This document shows, in pieces, positions 1 through 9,813 of a stretch of DNA of 64,000 nucleotides. The DNA is from Glycomyces tenuis DSM 44171 (lineage in GTDB: Bacteria; Actinomycetota; Actinomycetes; Mycobacteriales; Micromonosporaceae), in contig NZ_ATYW01000009.1 in NCBI RefSeq assembly GCF_000427885.1, forward strand, positions 1-64,000, given 5' to 3'. A program made the translations under genes and the position numbers. Position 1 is the stretch's first letter; every line of letters starts with the position of its first letter. The notes below the pieces were generated by a model that did no database searches, was not told the origin of the DNA, and saw only the letters and a list, made by a program, of their open reading frames with translations.

Positions 1-2
1 AA

Positions 3-236
3 TCGCGGGCCCGGGTCGGATCCTCGGCTGACAACGCCCTCGCCGAATCGTTCAACGCCACGCTCAAACGAGAAGTCCTGCAAGGACGCCGGACCTTCGC
101 GAACGCATTGGAGGCTCGCTTCCAGGTCGAGTCCTGGATCACCGATTACAACACGACCCGGAGACACTCGTCTCTGGGCCAGATCTCACCGATCGACTAC
201 GAACAACGGCAAGCTAGCCTCGCCATCGCCGCATAG
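3..236 (+). CDS. IS3-family transposase (OrfB), C-terminal fragment cut by window edge
   Basis: The open frame enters from the left edge and ends at TAG 234-236. It reads SADNALAESFNATLKRE, then TRRHSSLGQISPIDYE. These are the classic C-terminal motifs of the IS3 OrfB rve/DDE integrase domain: the catalytic Glu sits in the NALAES motif, followed by the H-S-LG...P..YE tail. The transposase joins the two ends of the insertion sequence to target DNA. Only about 77 residues are visible, so its intactness cannot be judged. The G-rich/C-rich stretch just after the stop (about 245-268) is probably the right terminal repeat of the IS, but the other end is outside the window. The IS lies directly upstream of a truncated reading frame and a serine recombinase, so it appears to have inserted into the promoter-proximal part of a mobile element. 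Confidence 0.85.
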   Translation, partial: SRARVGSSADNALAESFNATLKREVLQGRRTFANALEARFQVESWITDYNTTRRHSSLGQISPIDYEQRQASLAIAA

Positions 237-261
237 GACGGTGTCAACACCAAAGGGGTAA

Positions 262-402
262 GCCCCCCGTCGTGAACGACTCGACACTGCCGCACTCACC
301 CGACTGCTCGCCGACCTCGCCGAGCAAACCGGGACGAACCCACCCCAGCAGCACCCGACCCCGTTCCACCCCGACCGCCCGGACGGAACAGAGAAGGACT
401 AA
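262..402 (+). pseudogene. 3' remnant of an unknown gene truncated by the IS, upstream of the recombinase
   Basis: A frame open from just after TAA 259-261 to TAA 400-402 codes for about 46 residues with a plausible helical segment (RERLDTAALTRLLADLAEQ). It has no start codon with a ribosome-binding site and begins where the IS3 end should be. Its stop lies 4 nt before the recombinase ATG, the spacing expected for two genes of one operon. I infer that the IS removed the 5' part of a small partner gene of the recombinase (for example a directionality or regulatory factor). The identity cannot be read from the sequence. Confidence 0.4.
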
Positions 403-406
403 CCCG

Positions 407-2110
<1,704 letters not shown>

Positions 2111-2193
2111 TTTTGCCGCCTTGACGGCGGCGGTGACAACTTTAGCCTATCGCTTGGGGTGCCTCTGAGGCGAGGTCCCCTCTGTGAGGCGGG

Positions 2194-3555
2194 CTATTTT
2201 CGTTTGCGAGGTTCGCGTGGTTTGACGGCGAGTTCGATCGGGGTGCCTTTGAAGCCGAAATCCTCGCGCAGGCGGCGCTGGAGGTATTTCAGGTACTGCT
2301 TGTCGAGCTTCGCGGTGGTGAAGAGGATGAAGCGCGGCGGCTCGGTGCCCGCCTGGGTGGCGAAGAGGATCTTCGGGGCCTTGTTGGCCCGGACCGGGTG
2401 CGGGTGGGCCGACTGGAGGGCGCTGATCCACTGATTGAGCTCGCCGGTGGCGATGCGCTGGGCCCAGCCGTCGAGGGCCTCGCGGAGGGCAGGGGCGAGC
2501 TTGGCGATGGCGCGACCGGTCAAGGCGGAGACGTTCACACGAGGAGCCCAGGCGACCTGTGCCAGCTCGCGGTCGATCTCCTTCTCGAGGTAGTAGCGGC
2601 GGTCCTCGTCGACTAGGTCCCACTTGTTGAAGGCGAGGACCATGGCACGGCCGGACTCGACCACTTGGGTCAGGACGCGCTGGTCCTGCTCCGAGATCGG
2701 CTCGGAGGCGTCCAAGAGGACGACGGCCACCTCGGCGGCCTCGACCGCGGACTCGGTGCGCAGCGAGGCGTAGTACTCGGTGCCCGAGGCGAACTTGACG
2801 CGTTTGCGCAGGCCGGCGGTGTCGACCAGCACCCAGTCCTCGCCGTCGATCTCGACGAGGGAGTCGACCGGGTCGACGGTGGTGCCGGCGACGTTGTCGA
2901 CGACGGCGCGCTCCTCGCCGGAGAGGCGGTTCAGCAGGCTCGACTTGCCGACATTGGGGCGGCCGACGAGAGCGACGCGGCGCGGGCCGCGTTCCTTGAG
3001 CTGGCCGGTGGGCTTCTCGGGGAAGGCCCAGACGACCTGGTCGAGCAGGTCGCCAGAACCGCGTCCGTGCAGGGCCGAGACCGGGTGGGGTTCGCCCAGG
3101 CCGAGGCGCCACAGGTCGGCCACATCGGCGTTCTGGCGCTCCGAGTCGACCTTGTTCGCGACGAGGATGACCGGCTTCTTCGCACGGTGCAGGATGCGCG
3201 CGGCGGCTTCGTCGGCGTCGGTCGCGCCCACGCGCGAGTCGACGACGAAGAGCACTACGTCGGCGGTGCGGATCGCCAGTTCGGCCTGCGCGGCGATCGC
3301 CGCGGCCATGCCCTCGGCGTCGGGGTCCCAGCCGCCGGTGTCGACCAGGCTGAAGTCCCGGCCCGCCCACTCGGCGTCGTAGGCGACGCGGTCGCGGGTG
3401 ACGCCCGGTTCGTCCTGGACGACGGCAGCGCGGCGGCCGAGGATGCGGTTGACCAGCGTCGACTTGCCGACGTTGGGGCGGCCGACCACGGCGACCGTCG
3501 GGACCGGCCCTCGCTCGACCTCGTCGAGTTCGGCCCAGGTCGCTTCGTCAGTCAT
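2194..3555 (-). CDS. der: Ribosome-assembly GTPase Der (EngA)
   Basis: A 453-residue double-GTPase that acts in maturation of the 50S ribosomal subunit. Two tandem Era-type G domains are visible. The first has GRPNVGKS at residues 25-32 and DTGG; the second has GRPNVGKSS near residue 200, DTAG and NKWD. A C-terminal KH-like domain ends in a basic tail (PREPRKRK). Length and order are standard for the family. The start overlaps the end of cmk by 8 nt, and the two are commonly paired in Actinomycetota, so they are co-transcribed. The basic tail probably contacts rRNA. Confidence 0.97.
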   Translation of the reverse strand: MTDEATWAELDEVERGPVPTVAVVGRPNVGKSTLVNRILGRRAAVVQDEPGVTRDRVAYDAEWAGRDFSLVDTGGWDPDAEGMAAAIAAQAELAIRTADVVLFVVDSRVGATDADEAAARILHRAKKPVILVANKVDSERQNADVADLWRLGLGEPHPVSALHGRGSGDLLDQVVWAFPEKPTGQLKERGPRRVALVGRPNVGKSSLLNRLSGEERAVVDNVAGTTVDPVDSLVEIDGEDWVLVDTAGLRKRVKFASGTEYYASLRTESAVEAAEVAVVLLDASEPISEQDQRVLTQVVESGRAMVLAFNKWDLVDEDRRYYLEKEIDRELAQVAWAPRVNVSALTGRAIAKLAPALREALDGWAQRIATGELNQWISALQSAHPHPVRANKAPKILFATQAGTEPPRFILFTTAKLDKQYLKYLQRRLREDFGFKGTPIELAVKPREPRKRK

Positions 3556-4228
3556 TGATGTCCCTGTTGTTCAGCAAAGCCAAGATCTTCGCGACGACCT
3601 CGACGATCGGCAGCTCGGTGGAGTCGATCACCGTGGCGCCGTCGGGGGCCTCCAGCGGTTTCGTCGTCTTCGAGTCCGCCCCGTCGCGGCGGGCGATGTC
3701 GGCCTTCGTGACCGTTTCGTCTGCCCCGAATTCGAGGGCGCGCCTCCTGGCGCGGGCGTCGGGGTCGGCGGTGAGGTAGACCTTCACGTCGGCATCGGGG
3801 GCGACGACCTCGATGATGTCGCGGCCCTCGACGACGATGCCCTTCTTCGCCTCGGCGATGATGCGCTGCTGCTCGGCGATGAGGAACTTGCGGACGGCCT
3901 TGTTGCCGGCCACGGCGGAGACGGCCTTGGTGACCTCGTCGCCGCGGATGGCCAGGCTCGCGTCCTCGCCGTCGAGGCGGGTGAAGGGGTCTTCGGGGGT
4001 GGTGCCGAACTCGAGTTTCGCGTTCTTGACGGTCTTGGTGACCTGCGCGGTCTGGGAGGGGTCGACGCCGGCGTTGAGGACCGCGAGGGTGGCGGCGCGG
4101 TACATCGCGCCGGTGTCGAGGTAGGCGGCGTCGATAGCGGTCGCGAGTGTCTTGGAGACGGTGGACTTCCCCGCTCCCGAGGGACCGTCGATCGCGACGA
4201 CCGGTGCGCTCGTGTTGTGCTCAGGCAC
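3548..4228 (-). CDS. cmk: Cytidylate kinase
   Basis: A 226-residue CMP/dCMP kinase that phosphorylates CMP and dCMP with ATP to the diphosphates, feeding RNA and DNA precursor pools. The P-loop GPSGAGKST is at residues 15-23. Typical Cmk elements follow: DTGAMYRA, the VVEGRDI segment and the [19 protein letters not shown] block near the C terminus that binds the nucleobase. The length matches the family. The gene overlaps der by 8 nt, indicating translational coupling. An upstream gap of 84 nt separates it from the YccF-like gene, so cmk may also have its own promoter there. Confidence 0.97.
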   Translation of the reverse strand: MPEHNTSAPVVAIDGPSGAGKSTVSKTLATAIDAAYLDTGAMYRAATLAVLNAGVDPSQTAQVTKTVKNAKLEFGTTPEDPFTRLDGEDASLAIRGDEVTKAVSAVAGNKAVRKFLIAEQQRIIAEAKKGIVVEGRDIIEVVAPDADVKVYLTADPDARARRRALEFGADETVTKADIARRDGADSKTTKPLEAPDGATVIDSTELPIVEVVAKILALLNNRDIND

Positions 4229-4312
4229 TGTCTCGCTCCGTTCTTCTACTGCAAACCACGCAAACCTACATCATGCCTGGATGCGGTGTGGTTCATCCCC
4301 GACGGCGGCGCG

Positions 4313-4687
4313 TCAGGGGGCGTCGACGACGCGCGCGCCCATCGGCCACAGTGCCAGCGGGATCATCTTCCAGTTCGCCACGGCGAGCGGGATGCCGATG
4401 ATCGTGATCGCCTGGAGCGCACCGGTGACCAGGTGCGCGAGCGCCAGTTCCCAACCGAACAGCACCAGCCACAGGACGTTGCCGAGCAGTGAGAGGCACC
4501 CGGACGAGGGGTCGCGCACGACGGTCCGCCCGAACGGCCACAGCACGTATCCCGCCAGCCGCATGTTCGCGATCCCGAACGGGATCGTGACGATGAAGAT
4601 GCAGAACAGGAGACCCGTGAAGAAGTAGCCGATGGCGAGCCACAGGCCGGCGAGCACGAACCAGATGATGTTGAGAATGGTCTTCAC
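4313..4687 (-). CDS. YccF-domain inner-membrane protein
   Basis: A 124-residue membrane protein with two copies of the YccF domain motif: WFVLAGLWLAIGY..IPFGIANMRLAGYVLWPFGR in the first half and GIPLAVANWKMIPLALWPMGARVV in the second. Four hydrophobic stretches suggest two helical hairpins. The PFGIAN/WPFGR repeats are diagnostic of the family. YccF proteins have no established biochemical role; a link to membrane stress or transport is only suggested for relatives. It lies between cmk and rluB in the same orientation but is separated from both by non-coding DNA, so it may be a single-gene transcript. Confidence 0.85.
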   Translation of the reverse strand: MKTILNIIWFVLAGLWLAIGYFFTGLLFCIFIVTIPFGIANMRLAGYVLWPFGRTVVRDPSSGCLSLLGNVLWLVLFGWELALAHLVTGALQAITIIGIPLAVANWKMIPLALWPMGARVVDAP

Positions 4688-4732
4688 GCCGAAAGCCTAA
4701 CGGGCCCTTGCCGGGCTTGTCGGTACAGCTGG

Positions 4733-4965
4733 CTAGAGGGTGGCCGGTGGATCGGGGCGAGGCGGTGTCCGAGTCCGTTTGTTCGCTCGCAGTGCCAAGG
4801 TACGGCTCGCCAGCGTTGCCAAGAGGGCGGGGCGCCCGGATCCCGGTGTTGGATCCGGGCGCCCCGACAACGCAGCCTTCCGAGCGCAGCGAGCACGATG
4901 TCGGGTGGCGGTGGGCGACGGGCGGGCCGGATAGCGCCCGTCCTGATCCGCCGGCCACCTTCTAG
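4733..4965. repeat. MITE-like unit bounded by 21-bp inverted repeats
   Basis: The left arm (4733-4753, CTAGAGGGTGGCCGGTGGATC) and the right arm (4945-4965) are reverse complements of each other with two mismatches. They enclose 191 bp with no long open frame. The interior carries a perfect 16-bp hairpin (4828-4866) and one copy of the dispersed GGCGACGC-type repeat (4793-4820). The right arm contains the TAG stop codon of rluB. Size, terminal inverted repeats, internal palindrome and absence of a transposase match a non-autonomous miniature element. No clear target duplication is seen, apart from the CTAG present at both extreme ends. Confidence 0.5.
4828..4866 (-). terminator. 16-bp perfect hairpin downstream of rluB
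   Basis: The left arm CGGGGCGCCCGGATCC (4828-4843) and its exact complement (4851-4866) enclose a 7-nt loop. No U-run follows on either strand, as is common for hairpin terminators in high-GC actinobacteria. It lies about 100 nt beyond the rluB stop codon and could end the scp-rluB transcript. It is inside the MITE-like unit, so it may equally be the element's own internal palindrome. Confidence 0.5.
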
Positions 4966-5702
4966 AGTCCGACCTCCCGGTACAGCTCGCCCACCTCGTC
5001 GGGGGTGAGCCTGCGGATGGTGCCGGGTTTGAGGAGCCGCAGCTTGACCGGGCCGATCTCGGTGCGGACCAGCCGCGAGACGCGGTGCCCGACCTCCTCC
5101 ATGAGCCGCCTCACAATATGCTTGCGTCCCTCGTGGATGGTGATCTCGATCAACGACTGCCCCGCGTGCTCGTCGATGATCTTCAGCTTGTCGGCCTTCG
5201 CCGGGCCGTCCTCGAGTTCGACGCCCGCCAGCAGCCGGTTCCAGGTGGGCTTGTCCAGGATTCCGTTGACCTGCGCCCGGTAGACCTTCGGCAGGCCGTG
5301 CGAGGGGTGCATGATCCGGTTGGCCAGCTCCCCGTCGTTGGTGAGCAGCAGCAGGCCCTCGGAGTCGGTGTCGAGCCGCCCCACGTGGAAGACCCGCTGC
5401 TCGATGCCGCCGGTGAAGTCGCCCAGGCAGGTGCGACCCTCCTCGTCCTCCATGGTCGAGACGACCCCGCGGGGCTTGTTGATCGCGTAGTAGACGGTGT
5501 CGACGTCGGTGATCACGCGCTTGCCCGAGACGTGGATGACGTCGTTGGCGGGGTCGACGCGCTGGCCGAGGCGCGCGGCCTCGCCGTTGACCTTCACCTT
5601 GCCCCTGGCGATCAGGTCCTCGGCGGCCCGCCTGGAGGCGATCCCGGCCTGGGACAGCACCTTCTGCAGGCGAATGCCCTCTGCGTCAGCGTTGTTCATC
5701 AT
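4962..5702 (-). CDS. rluB: 23S rRNA pseudouridine synthase RluB-type
   Basis: A 246-residue RsuA/RluB-family pseudouridine synthase. It isomerises a uridine near the peptidyl-transferase centre of 23S rRNA. An N-terminal S4 RNA-binding domain (about 10-55, IRLQKVLSQAGIASRRAAE) precedes the catalytic domain, which has the signature GRLDTDSEGLLLLTNDG; the catalytic Asp is residue 111. The start overlaps the scpB 3' end by 17 nt, giving the scpA-scpB-rluB order conserved in Actinomycetota and Firmicutes. The stop codon lies in the terminal repeat of the MITE-like unit. Confidence 0.95.
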   Translation of the reverse strand: MMNNADAEGIRLQKVLSQAGIASRRAAEDLIARGKVKVNGEAARLGQRVDPANDVIHVSGKRVITDVDTVYYAINKPRGVVSTMEDEEGRTCLGDFTGGIEQRVFHVGRLDTDSEGLLLLTNDGELANRIMHPSHGLPKVYRAQVNGILDKPTWNRLLAGVELEDGPAKADKLKIIDEHAGQSLIEITIHEGRKHIVRRLMEEVGHRVSRLVRTEIGPVKLRLLKPGTIRRLTPDEVGELYREVGL

Positions 5703-6450
5703 CCTCGATATCCGTCACGTCGTCCGGCAGGAACGGGGCCAGATCAGGCAGCTGATCGACCGAGTCCAAGCCGAGTTTCTCCAAGAACAGGGTGGTGGTG
5801 CGGTACAGCGTCGCCGTCGAGTCGGGGTCGGAGCCGCACTCCTCGACCAGTCCGCGCGCCAGCAGCGTGCGGATGACCCCGTCGCAGTTGACCCCCCGGA
5901 TCGCCGAGATGCGACCCCTGGTGACCGGCTGCCGGTAGGCGACGACCGCGAGCGTCTCCAGGGCCGCCTTGGTGAGGCGGGCCGAAGCGCCGTCGGTGAC
6001 GAACCGTTCGACGTAGCGGGCGTAGTCGGCCCTGGTGTAGAACCGCCATCCGCCGGTCTGGCGACGCAGGTCGAACCCGCGCCCGTCGCCAGTGTATTCG
6101 GCGCTCAATCGGCCGAGCGTCTCGCGGACCTGCGTTAGTGGCCGCTCCAATACCGAGGCCAGGAACTCCTCGGCCAGCGGCTCCTCGGCGACCATGAGGA
6201 TCGCCTCCAGGACGGCGCCGAGGTCGACGTCGTCGGGCACGGGCATCGGGGCCGCCCGGGGCGGCTCCTCGGCGGCCGCCCGGGGCGGCTCGGGGGCGTC
6301 CTGCGCGGCGACGGCCTGCGCGTACTCGTCGCTCGTGTCCGCCGGCTCGTCGTCCGGAGTGTCGGGCCTGGCCGCGGCCCCCTCCTCGCGCTGCCACGGC
6401 GGCCGCCACTCGGCGACCTGAGCCTCCAGGGAATCGGGCTGCTCACTCAT
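5686..6450 (-). CDS. scpB: Segregation and condensation protein ScpB
   Basis: A 254-residue kleisin-associated protein (Kite family) that forms the SMC-ScpA-ScpB condensin complex, which organises and segregates the chromosome. Two winged-helix domains occupy about residues 75-235 (LGAVLEAILMVAEEPL..., ALETLAVVAYRQPVTRGRISAIRGVN, a family signature). The first 70 residues are an acidic, Pro/Ala-rich disordered extension in which a short PPRAA segment is duplicated. The N-terminal overlap with scpA is 8 nt, so translation is coupled and the partner subunits are made together. Confidence 0.95.
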   Translation of the reverse strand: MSEQPDSLEAQVAEWRPPWQREEGAAARPDTPDDEPADTSDEYAQAVAAQDAPEPPRAAAEEPPRAAPMPVPDDVDLGAVLEAILMVAEEPLAEEFLASVLERPLTQVRETLGRLSAEYTGDGRGFDLRRQTGGWRFYTRADYARYVERFVTDGASARLTKAALETLAVVAYRQPVTRGRISAIRGVNCDGVIRTLLARGLVEECGSDPDSTATLYRTTTLFLEKLGLDSVDQLPDLAPFLPDDVTDIEDDEQR

Positions 6451-7309
6451 CTGTCTGGTCCTCCCCCGTCTGCGGACTGCCCGCGTACTCGTCGACCTCG
6501 ATCTCGGTGGCTCCGGTGCCGCCGAGCCAGCGCACCGTCAGCTCGCCGAGCGCCTGCATCTGCTCGAAGCCGACCAGCGCCTCCCGGTAGAGCTCCAGCA
6601 GGGCCAGGAAGCGCGCGACGACCTCCAGGTGGGTCTCGCAGTCGGAGACCAGGGCCCGGAAGGTGGCGGTCTGGACGCGCTGGAGCCGCCTCGAGAGGAT
6701 CACGGCGTGCTCGCGCACCGAGACGCGCTGCTGGTGGACGTGGTCGGTGCCGACCTGGGGCGGCGGTTTGGGCTTCATCGCCCTGCCGGCCAGGGCGGCC
6801 AGCTGCTCGGGGGTGATGTCGAGGTCGAGTTCGGGGAGCAGGCCGCGGAACCGCTCTTCGAGGCCGGCCGCGCGCGGCATGCGCGCCGAGGCGGTCTCGG
6901 CGAGGGCGGCGAGGTGCCCGGCGGCCTCCTTGTAGGCCTTGTACTGGAGCAGGCGGGCGAAGAGGAGGTCGCGGGCCTCGAGCAGCGCGAGGTCCTCTTC
7001 GTCGTCGACGGCGGTGTTCGGCAGGAGCCTGGCGGTCTTGAGGTCGAGGAGGGTGGCGGCCACGAGCAGGAACTCACTGGTCTCCTCGAGGTTCCAGGCC
7101 TCGTCGAGGGCGGTGACGTAGGCGATGAACTCCGAGGCGATCTGGTGGAGGGCCAGTTCGGTGACGTCGAGCTTGTGCTTGCCGATCAGCTGGAGCAGCA
7201 GGTCGAACGGCCCCTCGAAGTTGTCGAGGCGGACGTGGAAGCCGGTCTCGGCCTCCTCCGGTTCGGCCTCCCGCCGGGTCGGGACGGAGCTTCGCTGCTG
7301 GTCGGTCAC
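6443..7309 (-). CDS. scpA: Segregation and condensation protein ScpA (kleisin)
   Basis: A kleisin of about 288 residues that bridges the SMC head domains. The N-terminal signature FHVRLDNFEGPFDLLLQLIGKHKLDVTEL and the C-terminal winged helix (ALLELYREALVGFEQ...LTVRWLG) are clear. I place the start at GTG 7309; an in-frame GTG at 7339 (10 residues longer) has AAGGA only 2 nt upstream, so neither start is certain. It stands 58 or 88 nt after parA and overlaps scpB, giving a parA-scpA-scpB-rluB chromosome-segregation operon. Confidence 0.93.
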   Translation of the reverse strand: MTDQQRSSVPTRREAEPEEAETGFHVRLDNFEGPFDLLLQLIGKHKLDVTELALHQIASEFIAYVTALDEAWNLEETSEFLLVAATLLDLKTARLLPNTAVDDEEDLALLEARDLLFARLLQYKAYKEAAGHLAALAETASARMPRAAGLEERFRGLLPELDLDITPEQLAALAGRAMKPKPPPQVGTDHVHQQRVSVREHAVILSRRLQRVQTATFRALVSDCETHLEVVARFLALLELYREALVGFEQMQALGELTVRWLGGTGATEIEVDEYAGSPQTGEDQTDE

Positions 7310-7396
7310 GCAGGCAAGCTTAGACGGCGGGCAGAGCACGGTCCTTGTAACGGTCCGTACCGGAGCCGCGGGGAGGAATCGGGCGGTCTCCGGCGC

Positions 7397-8320
7397 TCAC
7401 TTGTCGGTGGCGGCTATCAGCTCTCTGGCGAGCTGTCGGTAGGCGCGGGCGCCGGAGGAGGCCGGGGCCCACGTGGTGATCGGCTCGCCGGCGACGGTGG
7501 TCTCGGGGAACCGCACGGTGCGGGTGATGACGGTGGAGAAGACCTTGTCGCCGAAGGCCTCGACGACCCGCTGGAGCACCTGCCTGGAGTGGGTGGTGCG
7601 CGAGTCGTACATGGTGGCGAGGATGCCGTCGAGCTCGAGGTCGTAGTTCAGCCGCTCGCGGACCTTGTCGACGGTGTCGAGCAGCAGCGCCACACCGCGC
7701 AGGGAGAAGAACTCGCATTCGAGCGGCACGAGGACCGAGTGCGCGGCGGTGAGCGCGTTGACCGTCAAGAGGCCGAGCGAGGGCTGGCAGTCGATGAGCA
7801 CGAAGTCGAAGTCGGGGATGACCGGCCGCAGCACCCGAGCGAGGGTCTGCTCGCGCGCGACCTCGTTGACCAGCTGGATCTCGGCCGCGGACAGGTCGAT
7901 GTTGGCCGGGAGGAGGCGCAGGCCCGCCACGTTCGTCTTCATCATGACGTCGTCGATGTCGACGTCCTCTTGCATCAGGAGGTTGTAGACGGTGAGGTCG
8001 AGCGTGTGGGGGTTGGTGCCGAAGCCGACGGACAGCGCGCCCTGCGGGTCGAAGTCGACCAGGAGGACCTTGCGGCCGTACTCGGCCAGCGCGGCGCCGA
8101 GGTTGATCGTCGTGGTGGTCTTTCCCACACCGCCCTTCTGGTTGGCCATGGCGATGACGCGGGCGGGACCGTGGCGCTCCAGGGGCTGGGGCTGGGGGAT
8201 GTCGCGTTTGCCCGTGTAGGTCTCGGGGTCGGGCGAGGTGAAGTCGCCGTCCGAGTCAGCGGGCGGCACTTGCGCGGAGCGCAGGGCCTCCCACTTGTCA
8301 TTGCTGTCCACACTGCTCAT
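7397..8320 (-). CDS. ParA-family ATPase (Soj-like), chromosome partition associated
   Basis: A 307-residue deviant Walker ATPase. The KGGVGKTTT motif lies at residues 62-70, the switch is DFDPQGALSVGFG, and IDCQPSLGLLTVNAL is the third nucleotide motif. ParA/Soj ATPases bind DNA non-specifically in the ATP state and move cargo along the nucleoid. No parB is adjacent. Instead the gene heads the scpA-scpB operon, an arrangement conserved in Actinomycetota. The family member in this position is separate from the parAB pair near oriC, so the role is probably in condensin loading or segregation, by inference. The first 50 residues are a disordered extension. Confidence 0.92.
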   Translation of the reverse strand: MSSVDSNDKWEALRSAQVPPADSDGDFTSPDPETYTGKRDIPQPQPLERHGPARVIAMANQKGGVGKTTTTINLGAALAEYGRKVLLVDFDPQGALSVGFGTNPHTLDLTVYNLLMQEDVDIDDVMMKTNVAGLRLLPANIDLSAAEIQLVNEVAREQTLARVLRPVIPDFDFVLIDCQPSLGLLTVNALTAAHSVLVPLECEFFSLRGVALLLDTVDKVRERLNYDLELDGILATMYDSRTTHSRQVLQRVVEAFGDKVFSTVITRTVRFPETTVAGEPITTWAPASSGARAYRQLARELIAATDK

Positions 8321-8493
8321 TTCTTCACGCCTCCGGGTGCAAGGACGGCACCGGGTGCCGGGCGTCTCACCGTTTGCCTGTTACTGCGACTGTACGTCAG
8401 TGTATCGATGGTGTCGACGGCTTGGGAGACTCCGAGGCACCCGGCGTGAGATCGCCCGCTGTCGGCTCGGGTTCGGCCTGGGGACAAGCGGAT
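8321..8493. other. Intergenic region upstream of parA
   Basis: This 173-nt spacer separates the ald stop from the parA start, both on the minus strand. It should hold the parA-scp promoter and the ald terminator. I see no strong hairpin with a U-run and no confident -10/-35 pair. Confidence 0.3.
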
Positions 8494-9612
8494 TCAGCTC
8501 GCGAGGACGCGCTCCACCGATGTCACCGGAAGGTGGTGGGTGAGCGCGACCGGTTCGTTGGTGACCTCGCCGGCGTGGGTGTTCAGGCCGCGGGCGAGCG
8601 CGGGGTCGGAGGCCAGCGCCTCCCGCCAGCCGAGGTCGGCCAGCTTCATGACATAGGGGAGCGTGGCGTTGGTCAGCGCGTAGGTGGAGGTGTTCGGGAC
8701 CGCGCCGGGCATGTTGGCGACGCAGTAGAAGAGCTTGCCGCCGTGGGTGAAGGTCGGCTCGTCGTGGGTGGTGGGCCTCGAGTGGGCGAAGCAGCCGCCC
8801 TGGTCGATGGCGATGTCGACGAGGACCGCGCCGTCCTTCATCTCGGCGAGGACGTCGTCGTCGACGACGGTGGGGGCCTTGGCTCCCGGGACGAGGACGG
8901 CGCCGATGACGAGGTCGGCCTCGCGGCAGGCGCGCTTGATCTCGAAGCGGTTGGAGACGACGGTGCGCAGGCGGCCCTGGTAGAGGTCGTCGGCGACGTG
9001 GAGCTTGTCGTTGTTGAGGTCGAACAGTTCGACGTCGGCGTGCATGCCGACGGCGATGGCGGCGGCGTTCATGCCGGACACGCCGGCGCCGATGATGACG
9101 ACTCGCGCGGGGCGCGTTCCCGGCACGCCGCCCAGGAGGATGCCGCGGCCGCCTTCGGGCCGCTGGAGGTGGTAGGCGCCGGCCTGGACGGCGAGGCGCC
9201 CGGCGACCTCGCTCATGGGGGCGAGGAGCGGCAGGCGCCCGTCGGCGGTCTGGACGGTCTCGTAGGCGATGGCGGTGACGCGGTGCTCCAGGAGCGCGTC
9301 GGTGCATTCGGCGCTGGCGGCGAGGTGGAGGTAGGTGAACAGGGTCTGGCCGGGCCGCATGCGGTGGTACTCGCCCTTGACGGGCTCTTTGACCTTGAGG
9401 ACGAGATCGGCCGCGGCCCAGGTCGCGTCGGCGTCGGGGAGGATGAGCGCCCCGGCTTCGCGGAAGTCGTCGTCGGTGATGGCCGAACCGAGGCCGGCCC
9501 CGGACTCGACGGCGACGTCGTGGCCGGCGGCCACCAGTTCGTGGACGCCGGCTGGGGTGAGGGCGACGCGGTACTCGTTGTTCTTGATCTCGCGGGGGAC
9601 GGCGACTTTCAC
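8494..9612 (-). CDS. ald: L-alanine dehydrogenase
   Basis: A 372-residue NAD-dependent alanine dehydrogenase that interconverts L-alanine and pyruvate plus ammonia in the cytoplasm. The N terminus MKVAVPREIKNNEYRVALTP is typical of the family. Other features are a FTYLHLAAS block with the active-site His, the Rossmann motif GAGVSGMNAA, and the conserved IDQGGC segment. I place the start at GTG 9612: GGAAGGAA lies 8 nt upstream, and the length then equals the usual 371-372 residues. An ATG 12 codons upstream is less likely. The start region carries an AACGTTTCG-type motif (see 9628-9803). Confidence 0.96.
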   Translation of the reverse strand: MKVAVPREIKNNEYRVALTPAGVHELVAAGHDVAVESGAGLGSAITDDDFREAGALILPDADATWAAADLVLKVKEPVKGEYHRMRPGQTLFTYLHLAASAECTDALLEHRVTAIAYETVQTADGRLPLLAPMSEVAGRLAVQAGAYHLQRPEGGRGILLGGVPGTRPARVVIIGAGVSGMNAAAIAVGMHADVELFDLNNDKLHVADDLYQGRLRTVVSNRFEIKRACREADLVIGAVLVPGAKAPTVVDDDVLAEMKDGAVLVDIAIDQGGCFAHSRPTTHDEPTFTHGGKLFYCVANMPGAVPNTSTYALTNATLPYVMKLADLGWREALASDPALARGLNTHAGEVTNEPVALTHHLPVTSVERVLAS

Positions 9613-9627
9613 GGCACGGGTTCCTTC

Positions 9628-9803
9628 CGAAACGTTGGGCCTGTTCACCAGTCGGTTTGCGACTCGTGGAGGCAGTCTATGTCGCGCCGTGCCCGAACTC
9701 GCGGCTTTCCCTTGTGAGGAGCCGCGCGTCGTCGGGTGGCGCCTTCGCCGATGATCGTATCGGTGCGATGCCGCCCTTGGCTATGAGAACAACGTTTCGA
9801 AAC
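9628..9803. promoter_or_regulatory. Candidate operator pair upstream of ald (AACGTTTCG motifs)
   Basis: CGAAACGTT (9628-9636) sits immediately upstream of the ald ribosome-binding site. Its reverse complement AACGTTTCG recurs at 9791-9799, where it extends into the perfect palindrome GTTTCGAAAC (9794-9803). The two sites point at each other across the about 150-nt ald promoter region. Ald genes are often controlled by Lrp/AsnC-type regulators that bind several spaced sites. No regulator gene is adjacent here, so the binding protein is unknown. Confidence 0.3.
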
Positions 9804-9813
9804 TATGTCGCCT

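Noticed and set aside
6629-8449. Very long plus-strand open frames opposite scpA/parA
   Set aside because: They are Gly/Val/Asp-rich shadows of the minus-strand genes. The scpA, parA and ald motifs are clear on the minus strand and the plus-strand translation has none.
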